This document shows positions 1 to 6,223 of a DNA stretch of 8,094 nt, one piece after another (within the stretch, counting starts at the first letter, position 1; every line of letters begins with the position of its first letter). The stretch lies in the NCBI GenBank assembly GCA_002402165.1, contig NVVI01000002.1, forward strand, positions 69,691 to 77,784, in the 5' to 3' direction. The stretch comes from Flavobacteriales bacterium (lineage in GTDB: Bacteria; Bacteroidota; Bacteroidia; Flavobacteriales_E; Vicingaceae). The notes under the pieces were generated by a model that was not told where the DNA came from, searched no databases, and saw only the letters and a list, made by a program, of their open reading frames with translations. The position numbers were made by a program, and so were the translations under genes.

Positions 1-912
1 AATTGGAATAATGGATTAGGACAAGGCCAAGGACCTTTTGTAGTTGCTCCTTTATTAAATACAGTTTACATCGTAACCATTACTGATGTTTGTGGAAACT
101 CAATAAATGAATCCGTTATAGTTAATGTAAACCCATTACCAAATGTCTCTCTACAACCTCAAACAGGAATAGCTTGTGGTGAGCTTGTGTTGAATTTAAG
201 TAATAGTGCTTCAAACCCTACGGGAACAACTTACTTTTGGGAATTTGGAGACGGAACTAATTCCAATCAAGAAAACCCATCAAAAGTGTACACACAAACC
301 GGGATATACAATGTGATTTTAACTTTGACATCTCCTGAAGGATGTATAAATTCTAATGCAACCAACATGAATGTTACTGTTTATCCAAAACCAATTGCTC
401 AGTTTAATTTTGATCCAAAAGAAACCACCATACTAAACCCGAAAATTTCTTTCGATAACTATTCTGTAGATTCCGATTTTTACAACTGGACATTTGGAGA
501 TGGTGCCATTTCAACTGAAATTAACCCAATTCATGATTACATAAAAGAGGGCACTTATATAATCACTTTAATTGCTAGTAATATTTATGGATGCAAGGAT
601 ACAGTGATAGCAGAATTGTTAATTGACCCCCATTTTAATTTCTATATACCCAATGCATTTACTCCTGATGGAAATGGGCGAAATGATATTTTCACAGCTG
701 TAGGGGAAGCTATTGATGAATTCAGCATGTTAATATTTAATAGATGGGGAGAACTTATATATGAAACTTCGAACTTAGAAAAAGGATGGGATGGATCTGC
801 CAAAGGTGGCAGTGAAATCTCTATGGAAGGTGTTTATGTTTATAAGATTAGAATAAAAGATTGGCAAGGGATTAATCACAAATTTATTGGACACGTTTCA
901 CTGCTTAAATAA
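1..912 (+). CDS. PKD-repeat surface protein with C-terminal gliding-motility (type B) sorting domain, 5' partial
   Basis: The reading frame is open from base 1 to the TAA at 910-912, giving the last 303 residues of a larger secreted protein; the start and signal peptide lie left of the window. Residues 1-60 look like the end of an Ig/PKD-like module (TVYIVTITDVCGN). Two PKD domains follow, at about 63-128 and 132-209, marked by FWEFGDGT and WTFGDGA, each with the following tyrosine and glycine pattern of a PKD strand. Residues about 212-303 form the CHU_C / gliding-motility-associated C-terminal domain, shown by NAFTPDGNGRND, FNRWGELIYE, GWDG and GVYVYKI. In this family the domain directs export by the type IX secretion system and attachment at the cell surface (type B signal). 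The PKD modules suggest an adhesin or structural role; the N-terminal function cannot be judged. Identification of the sorting domain is firm. Confidence 0.93.
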   Translation, partial: NWNNGLGQGQGPFVVAPLLNTVYIVTITDVCGNSINESVIVNVNPLPNVSLQPQTGIACGELVLNLSNSASNPTGTTYFWEFGDGTNSNQENPSKVYTQTGIYNVILTLTSPEGCINSNATNMNVTVYPKPIAQFNFDPKETTILNPKISFDNYSVDSDFYNWTFGDGAISTEINPIHDYIKEGTYIITLIASNIYGCKDTVIAELLIDPHFNFYIPNAFTPDGNGRNDIFTAVGEAIDEFSMLIFNRWGELIYETSNLEKGWDGSAKGGSEISMEGVYVYKIRIKDWQGINHKFIGHVSLLK

Positions 913-947
913 GCCAAAATCAAATAGTCGCATTCAAATTGGATGGT

Positions 948-955
948 TATATTTG
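948..955 (+). promoter_or_regulatory. TAnnTTTG -7-like box directly before the reductase start
   Basis: TATATTTG matches the Bacteroidota -7 consensus TAnnTTTG exactly and ends 4 bases before the ATG at 960. No TTG at the expected -33 distance is visible, so the promoter call is weak. If used, transcription would begin at or within a few bases of the ATG, giving a leaderless or nearly leaderless message. Confidence 0.35.
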
Positions 956-959
956 CATT

Positions 960-1445
960 ATGGCAGAAGAGCTTATCATAACAAATAACCTTTCTAAAGA
1001 GGAAAAATACAAGGAACTTTATCCGCAAATTTTTGCCCTAATACAAGGGGAAAATGATTTAATTGCCAGCTTAGCGAATATAATGTCGGCACTTAAATAT
1101 GGCTTTGATTGGCTTTGGGTTGGGGTTTATTTTGTAAAGGGTAAAGAATTAGTATTAGGGCCATTTCAAGGGCCAATAGCTTGCACAAGAATACAATTAG
1201 GAAGAGGTGTAAGCGGGACGGCATGGCACAAAAAAGAAATTATTATTGTTCCAGATGTAGGTAAATTTCCAGACCATATTATATGTAATGCGTCATCTAA
1301 ATCTGAAATTGTATTGCCTATTCTTAATAAAGATGGTGAAGTTGCGTTAATACTAGATATTGATAGTGATAAGCTCAACAATTTTGATGAAATAGATAAA
1401 ATATACTTGTCTAAAATAGTCCAAATTATAGAACCCCTTCTTTGA
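960..1445 (+). CDS. msrC: Free methionine-(R)-sulfoxide reductase (GAF-domain fRMsr)
   Basis: This 161-residue cytoplasmic enzyme is a single GAF domain. The family reduces free methionine-R-sulfoxide to methionine using thioredoxin. The core is very close to the E. coli YebR/MsrC pattern: LVLGPFQGPIAC, GRGVSGTAW, HIICNA, SEIVLP and LDIDS. Cys109 corresponds to the catalytic Cys118 of the E. coli enzyme and Cys75 to the resolving Cys84. Glu116, Asp133 and Asp135 correspond to substrate-binding acids. The third conserved cysteine (E. coli Cys94) is replaced by Ser85. The ATG at 960 is preferred over an in-frame TTG at 939, because the latter would add seven non-conserved residues and lies upstream of the -7-like box. 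The TGA overlaps the TTG start of the next gene by four bases, so the two are probably translationally coupled. Confidence 0.93.
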   Translation: MAEELIITNNLSKEEKYKELYPQIFALIQGENDLIASLANIMSALKYGFDWLWVGVYFVKGKELVLGPFQGPIACTRIQLGRGVSGTAWHKKEIIIVPDVGKFPDHIICNASSKSEIVLPILNKDGEVALILDIDSDKLNNFDEIDKIYLSKIVQIIEPLL

Positions 1446-3034
1446 ATTTTAAACAACTCATAATATTTTTTTTAACTGCATTAATCTTATTCTCTTGCGC
1501 TCAAATAGTTCCAATAACTGGAGGAGAGAGAGATGTTGAGGCACCTATAGAAGTTAAAAGTACTCCAAAAAATGGTTCCACTCTTTTTACTGAAAAAACC
1601 ATTACCATTGAGTTTGACGAGTTTATAAATCTCACTAATGTATCAAATCAATTAATAGTTTCTCCATTAATGGAAACCCCTCCAGAAATTTTAGTCAGAG
1701 GAAAAAAGTTAGTTATTAAGTTAGGTGGAAATCTAGTTGAAAACACTACTTACAGTTTGAATTTTGGTAATTCGATAACTGACATTACCGAAAACAATGT
1801 TTTCCCTAATTACAAATATGTTTTTTCTACAGGAACGTTTATTGATTCTCTCTCATACTCTGGGACAGTTGTAAGCTCTTTTAATCTTTCTCAAAAAGAA
1901 AATATTTATGTTTTACTGTATGATCAATTCGAAGATTCAATTCCTTATAAAGAGCTACCAAGATATGTTGCCTTAACAGATAAAGAAGGTAATTTTTCCA
2001 TTACTAATATTGCACATGGCGACTACAAGTTTTTTGCAATTAATGATATTAACGGCAATTATTTATTTGACTTACCCAATGAAGAAATTGCTTTTAAAAA
2101 TGAAGTTGTCCAGTTAGATTCTTCTAGCTCAGATAATATGGTTTATTTATTTGAAGAAGAAAGTGGTTTACAATACGTGATCAAAGCAGAATATAAACAA
2201 TTTGGAAAAATAGATGTTATACTCAACTTACCAACAGAAAATTTTAGTTATACTCCTCCAAATTTCATTTTAAAAGAACCTTGGTATTTAGTAGAAAAAA
2301 ACGAGACAGGTGACAGTATCTCTTTATGGCTGAACACATTTGGAAGTAATGAAACAATTAACCTTATTATAGCAGATGCAGAAGAAATAATAGATACTAT
2401 TGAAATTGATTTAATGCACAGCAATAAAGATTCCTCTCTCCCAATTTATTCCAATATTACTTCTCAATTCAATTTAAACCAACCCGTTTTTATAACAACC
2501 AAAAGACCAATCTCTAATTTTGATTTCTCAAAAATGGAACTTTTAGAGGATAGCAATAGTGTTGATTATAAACCAAGTAAAATTGATTCCGTTGGAAGAA
2601 AGTTTAAACTTGATTACTCTTTTAAAGAAAATACTAACTACCAATTATTTATTCCTCCAGGTACTTTTGAAGATATTTATGGTTTAAAGAACGATACTGT
2701 AAAAATTGATTTTAAAACCAAAAGCGAATCAGATTATGGAATTATTAACTTAAGTATTAACACTAATTTCTCCAAAAACTATATTGTTCAGTTATTTAAA
2801 AATGACAAGCTAATTAGAGAGAGTCATTTAAAAGAGGCGGTTAAAACTCAATACAAATATCTACTGCCAGGGAACTATGAATTAAAATTAATCATCGATA
2901 GCAACAATGATAAAAAATGGAACACAGGAAATTATTTAGAAAACTTACAACCAGAAAAAGTAATTTATTACGAGAAAGAAATTAAAATTCGTGCAAATTG
3001 GGATAACGATATTAGTTGGACGGTTAATGAATAG
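1442..3034 (+). CDS. Ig-like (Big_5) surface lipoprotein
   Basis: This 530-residue protein starts with a lipoprotein signal: a lysine at position 4, a hydrophobic stretch, and lipobox LFSC with Cys19 as the acylation site. The TTG at 1442 is taken as start because the signal peptide begins there and the next in-frame ATG is past residue 75. The segment after Cys19 (GGERD near 27-31, then EFDEFINL) and a bacterial Ig-like Big_5 domain at about 31-131 (FGNSITDITENN near its end) match a widespread Bacteroidota lipoprotein family. Residues about 135-225 look like a second beta-sandwich of carboxypeptidase-regulatory type (DKEGNFSITNIAHGDYKFFAI). The remaining 300 residues have no recognised domain but are typical of the family length. 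Function is unknown; probable location is the outer membrane. The stop abuts the stop of the opposing protease gene with no bases between. Confidence 0.88.
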   Translation: MNFKQLIIFFLTALILFSCAQIVPITGGERDVEAPIEVKSTPKNGSTLFTEKTITIEFDEFINLTNVSNQLIVSPLMETPPEILVRGKKLVIKLGGNLVENTTYSLNFGNSITDITENNVFPNYKYVFSTGTFIDSLSYSGTVVSSFNLSQKENIYVLLYDQFEDSIPYKELPRYVALTDKEGNFSITNIAHGDYKFFAINDINGNYLFDLPNEEIAFKNEVVQLDSSSSDNMVYLFEEESGLQYVIKAEYKQFGKIDVILNLPTENFSYTPPNFILKEPWYLVEKNETGDSISLWLNTFGSNETINLIIADAEEIIDTIEIDLMHSNKDSSLPIYSNITSQFNLNQPVFITTKRPISNFDFSKMELLEDSNSVDYKPSKIDSVGRKFKLDYSFKENTNYQLFIPPGTFEDIYGLKNDTVKIDFKTKSESDYGIINLSINTNFSKNYIVQLFKNDKLIRESHLKEAVKTQYKYLLPGNYELKLIIDSNNDKKWNTGNYLENLQPEKVIYYEKEIKIRANWDNDISWTVNE

Positions 3035-5479
3035 TTAATCTTTGAGAATCTGCTTTACAAACACTTCATCATCTATAATTAATTGTAAATAATAAATGCC
3101 GCTACTATATTGGGTAATGTTCATTTCTATTTTTTGCTTGCCAATAGGAATTATTTTATCCATAATAAGTTTAGATGTTGCATCCAATAACTTCACTTTC
3201 ACTTCTTTATTCAAATCACTTGGTTTTTCAATAATAAATTGCCCAGTATTTGGATTAGGATAAATCAAAATGCCAAAGTTATTTTCTACTTCATCTATTC
3301 CAGTAATAATTGAAATTGTTTGACAAGCTTGTGTTCCATTACCACAGCTATTTACAGGTGTAGCACATACATTACCTGATATACTACCAACGGTAACATT
3401 AATTGTGTTTGTTGTACTTGAACCTATCCATCCTGCTGGCAAACTCCAAATGTATGATGTTGCTCCTGTTGATGTTGCTGTATATGTTTCAGAAGCACCT
3501 TGATTTGGAGTTGGATTGCCACTTACCGAAGCTGCTGTTGGAAGAAGAGAAACAGTTGCAGATTGGCAACCCTGTGTTCCATTACCACAGCTATTCACAG
3601 GTGTGGCACAAACACTACCAGAACCATTTCCTACTGTAACATTAATTGTATTTGTTGTACTTGAACCTGTCCAACCTGATGGTAGACTCCAAATGTATGA
3701 CATTGCTCCAGTTGATGTAGCGGTATATATTTGAGAAGTGCTTTCACAAGGAGCTACACTACCTGTTACATTAGCACTCGTTGGTGTTTGATTGACTGTA
3801 ATTGTAACACCATCAGAATTTACACAACCATTTCCATCAGTTACTGTAACAGTATATGTTATTGTTGAGGTTGGATTTGCAACTGGATTCGAAATATTTG
3901 GATTACTCAATGCAGTCGTTGGACTCCAACTGTAATTTCCACCACCACTTGCATTTAGTGTTGTGTTATTTCCAGAACAAATACTTACATCTATACCCGC
4001 ATTTGCTGTAGGAATAGGATTAACTGTTATAGTAATACTTGCTGTATCAATGCAATCATTTGTAGCAACTAAACCAATAGTAAAAGTTCCTACTGTATTA
4101 AAGACTCTTGAAGCATTTATACCAGTACTAAACAGAGTAGCCCCATCCCACCATTGGTATGTGATAGCTCCTGTAGTGGTATTAGTAAAATTAACCGTTT
4201 GTCCCTGACATATTGATATAGCAGAACTTGAAAAAGATGCATTTATGGTAGGGCAAGGTGTACACCCTTGTGAGGTTTGTAAACTTACATATTGATTAAA
4301 TAAAGAAGCTTCCATTCTTGCAGACTGCCCAATTGTAAACATATTTTTACAAGCATCATCAGTATAGTCCATGTGATTATTAAACATAATCCCTGGATAA
4401 ATTGAAGAACAACCATCGCCTAAAGGAAATGTGGGGCAACCAAAAGTAGGTTCGTCTTGCCAAGGAGTGTCAAAGACTGAATCTGATTCACAAATCCCAA
4501 TGTTACCAGTCTGATACCACAAATGCCATAAACCTAACCAGTGACCAACTTCATGAGTGCCAATACGCCCTAAATTAGTGGGTAATGTTGCCGTTCCTAA
4601 TGTCCCTGTTGCTGTATAATCTAGAGCTACACCTAATCCTTGGTAATTAGGAGATAATAAATTTGAACTTGGAAACCCAAGACCAAGAAGTCCACCGTTT
4701 AAATTAGACACCCAAATATTTAAGTACTGAGTTCTATCCCATTCATTTTTCCCTCCCAATGCGTCTAAATATAAACTATCACTCAACCCTGAAAACCCGG
4801 TGTTAGTAGTAGAGGTTCTGGTAATTCCATTTGTTGAAAACCCATCAGGGTCTCTCTGTGCCAAACAAAATTCAATTAAAGGGTCGTAAGACGCACCCCT
4901 AAAAACAGCAGGTGCATTATAAATATCCGTATTATACCTTCTGAAATCTAAATTAAGAACATCAATTTGAGATTGAATTTGGGCATTGGAAATATTTTCA
5001 GCGGGTGTGTTGTAAACTACATGAACTACTGTTGGAATAGTTATTACAGGTCTTGGTGTGATAATTAATTTTACAATTAAATCCATACAAATGCTGTTAT
5101 GAAGGCAATTGTATTCATCAATTAATATATCATAATTACCACTAACGATTGGTGTAAAAAAGATTAAAGATTGTACCCCACAAAAGTCATCATTAAAGCC
5201 TTCTGCTAAACCTCCCCCAGCTGTATATATAGATAATTGAGTATCAAACGCAGTATTAGTGCAAGTATAAATTTGATATGTATTGCCAGCAACCATTCCA
5301 GTTATTCGATTAAATTCTCCAGCGTATGTACAAGCAGAAGAAACAGAATCTCCAACAATAGTTGGTGCAGCCCATGTTAAATATAATGAATTATCATAAG
5401 AGCATTGTGCAATACTTTTTTGACAAGTTATAATCCCGCAAATCAATATTGTGAAAAATAATCGTGAAGCTATTTTCAT
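3035..5479 (-). CDS. Secreted M43 (pappalysin-like) metalloprotease with T9SS type A sorting domain
   Basis: This is an 814-residue multidomain exported protease. Residues 1-25 are a signal peptide (cleavage likely after SIAQ or nearby). About 27-140 is a cysteine-containing beta-sandwich of PPC type (GNTYQIYTCTNTAFDTQLSI, FNDDFCG). About 145-400 is the M43 catalytic domain, opening with IPTVVHVVYN. It carries the zinc motif HEVGHWLGLWH (His309, Glu310, His313, Gly316, His319) and the Met-turn region NHMDYTDDAC (Met370). A PKD domain lies at about 411-487 and an Ig-like domain at 488-566. Two near-identical 81-residue modules follow at 569-649 and 650-730, then a type A sorting domain at about 735-814 (ILIYPNPNTGQF ... 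SSGIYYLQL ... VKQILKD). All catalytic residues are present, so it should be active. Unlike many relatives, it shows no cysteine-containing propeptide before the catalytic domain. It lies 5 bases after the small secreted-protein gene, probably in one operon. Confidence 0.93.
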   Translation of the reverse strand: MKIASRLFFTILICGIITCQKSIAQCSYDNSLYLTWAAPTIVGDSVSSACTYAGEFNRITGMVAGNTYQIYTCTNTAFDTQLSIYTAGGGLAEGFNDDFCGVQSLIFFTPIVSGNYDILIDEYNCLHNSICMDLIVKLIITPRPVITIPTVVHVVYNTPAENISNAQIQSQIDVLNLDFRRYNTDIYNAPAVFRGASYDPLIEFCLAQRDPDGFSTNGITRTSTTNTGFSGLSDSLYLDALGGKNEWDRTQYLNIWVSNLNGGLLGLGFPSSNLLSPNYQGLGVALDYTATGTLGTATLPTNLGRIGTHEVGHWLGLWHLWYQTGNIGICESDSVFDTPWQDEPTFGCPTFPLGDGCSSIYPGIMFNNHMDYTDDACKNMFTIGQSARMEASLFNQYVSLQTSQGCTPCPTINASFSSSAISICQGQTVNFTNTTTGAITYQWWDGATLFSTGINASRVFNTVGTFTIGLVATNDCIDTASITITVNPIPTANAGIDVSICSGNNTTLNASGGGNYSWSPTTALSNPNISNPVANPTSTITYTVTVTDGNGCVNSDGVTITVNQTPTSANVTGSVAPCESTSQIYTATSTGAMSYIWSLPSGWTGSSTTNTINVTVGNGSGSVCATPVNSCGNGTQGCQSATVSLLPTAASVSGNPTPNQGASETYTATSTGATSYIWSLPAGWIGSSTTNTINVTVGSISGNVCATPVNSCGNGTQACQTISIITGIDEVENNFGILIYPNPNTGQFIIEKPSDLNKEVKVKLLDATSKLIMDKIIPIGKQKIEMNITQYSSGIYYLQLIIDDEVFVKQILKD
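3290..3775 (-). repeat. Two tandem 243-bp repeats inside the protease gene
   Basis: Two in-frame copies of a 243-bp (81-codon) unit, about 3290-3532 and 3533-3775, encode consecutive Ig-like modules. The cores at about 3328-3490 and 3571-3733 align with a constant 243-base offset and no gaps, and most bases are identical. Both encode YTATSTGA, SYIWSLP, GSSTTNTINVTVG and CATPVNSCGNGTQ. The high DNA identity points to a fairly recent duplication and makes copy-number change by recombination likely. Confidence 0.9.
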
Positions 5480-5484
5480 CTGAT

Positions 5485-5874
5485 TTATTTTTTATTACGT
5501 TTTTCCTCTTCCGATTTCTTACTAATTCCATCAACTACTCTTGTCATTTTTAAATATTTATTGGGATTCTTTTCGTACAAAGCCTTTTTAGCTAAAGCAA
5601 AATTTACCTTATCATCTTTAGGGTTACTAGTTGGTATAAAACCTTCAATTAAAGGATATTTAGTGTTTTCATAATTATGAAAAGGTTTATTAGCTTTAAT
5701 CCAATTATCAATGATTTTTTCATCAGCTTTCATGATTGAATCAGCTTTTGTATTTTTTTTTAGTGCCTTCTCAATAAGATACATTGCACCACATGTTTCA
5801 AGGCTTTGTGCTATCACTAATTCTGAAAACAAAAAGAAAATTGAAATTATTAGTACGTTTTTCATAACACTCAT
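5485..5874 (-). CDS. Small secreted protein upstream of the M43 protease; possible stand-alone propeptide
   Basis: This 129-residue protein has a signal peptide (hydrophobic core VLIISIFFLFSELVIA, cleavage near Ala22/Gln23), so the mature form is about 107 residues. Either ATG (residue 1 or residue 4) could be the start; the annotated one is the longer. The mature protein is lysine-rich, probably largely helical, with a single cysteine, Cys28, in ETCGAMYLIEKALKK. From memory, M43 proteases of Bacteroidota often have a propeptide opening with Cys-Gly-x-Met and a helical stretch in the same position relative to the signal peptide. The C-terminal part (NFALAKKALYEKNPNKYLKM, then a charged tail) is not recognised. 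The stop is 5 bases from the protease ATG and a promoter lies upstream, so the two are probably co-transcribed. No family can be named with certainty; a role in holding the protease inactive or in its folding is inference. Confidence 0.75.
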   Translation of the reverse strand: MSVMKNVLIISIFFLFSELVIAQSLETCGAMYLIEKALKKNTKADSIMKADEKIIDNWIKANKPFHNYENTKYPLIEGFIPTSNPKDDKVNFALAKKALYEKNPNKYLKMTRVVDGISKKSEEEKRNKK

Positions 5875-5900
5875 ATTAAATTTTTCTTATTCATCTCTTA

Positions 5901-5931
5901 CAAATATAATAAAAATAACAGTTGAAAACAA
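5901..5931 (-). promoter_or_regulatory. Bacteroidota-type promoter for the small protein / protease operon
   Basis: Read on the minus strand, 5908-5901 is TATATTTG, an exact TAnnTTTG -7 box. A TTG lies at 5931-5929, with 20 bases between, which fits the -33/-7 spacing reported for Bacteroidota. Transcription would start around 5895, leaving a leader of about 20 bases before the ATG at 5874. It lies in the region divergent from the XRE gene. Confidence 0.55.
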
Positions 5932-5956
5932 TCGGTTATTAACGATTACCTAAAAT

Positions 5957-5970
5957 CAATCAGTTGATTG
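5957..5970. promoter_or_regulatory. Short palindrome upstream of the XRE gene, possible operator
   Basis: CAATCA-GT-TGATTG has perfect 6-base arms around a 2-base centre. It ends 12 bases before the XRE start codon and 26 bases from the -33 element of the divergent operon. Position and symmetry suit binding by a dimeric small HTH protein such as the adjacent product, but in AT-rich DNA such a palindrome can occur by chance. Confidence 0.25.
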
Positions 5971-5982
5971 TAAATTTCAATC

Positions 5983-6219
5983 ATGGAAAAAAGAGTTCGA
6001 AAATCAGAAATGCCACAAGAAATTATCACTCTTGGGGTACGAATTCAAGAAATAATAAAAAATAAAGGATTAAAACAAAGGGAGGTTGCTTACGATGCTG
6101 AACTTGATGTTGAAAACCTAAGAAAGTATATTAAAGGAAAACAGGAAATGAAAGTAAGCACAATGTTGAAAATTGTTTCCGCTTTAGGTATAAAAATTGA
6201 AGACTTGTTTAAAAAATAA
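5983..6219 (+). CDS. Small XRE-family helix-turn-helix DNA-binding protein
   Basis: This 78-residue protein is little more than one Cro/C1-type HTH domain. Helix 1 is at about 17-28 (LGVRIQEIIKNK), helix 2 at 30-38 (LKQREVAYD), the recognition helix at about 42-50 (DVENLRKYI, followed by KGKQEM), and helices 4-5 at 57-77 (STMLKIVSALGIKIEDLF). A basic N-terminal arm (EKRVRK) precedes it. There is no effector or dimerisation domain beyond the core. It is transcribed away from the small-protein/protease operon, with 108 bases between, and ends 4 bases from the convergent ATPase gene. It may regulate itself or the divergent operon; the sequence does not show a target directly. A weak TAAATTTC box ends 4 bases before the ATG. 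Confidence 0.88.
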   Translation: MEKRVRKSEMPQEIITLGVRIQEIIKNKGLKQREVAYDAELDVENLRKYIKGKQEMKVSTMLKIVSALGIKIEDLFKK

Positions 6220-6223
6220 GGTT

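Noticed and set aside
939..959. TTG start extending the methionine sulfoxide reductase by seven residues
   Set aside because: The added residues are not like the family N-terminus and the ATG at 960 follows an exact TAnnTTTG box; the TTG lies upstream of that box.
1166..1456. Open frame of 96 codons on the minus strand
   Set aside because: It is antisense to the well-conserved reductase gene and has no recognisable protein features.
3403..4208. Several plus-strand open frames of 70-80 codons
   Set aside because: They are antisense to the repetitive Ig/PKD part of the protease; their apparent composition follows from the repeats on the other strand.
5753..5761. Run of nine T (A9 on the coding strand) inside the small secreted-protein gene as a phase-variable tract
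   Set aside because: The frame is intact and lysine-rich AT-rich genes carry such runs by chance; nothing else suggests switching.
5711..5953. Plus-strand open frame of 80 codons running into the divergent intergenic region
   Set aside because: Mostly antisense to the small secreted protein; the other strand has a clear signal peptide, promoter and operon context.
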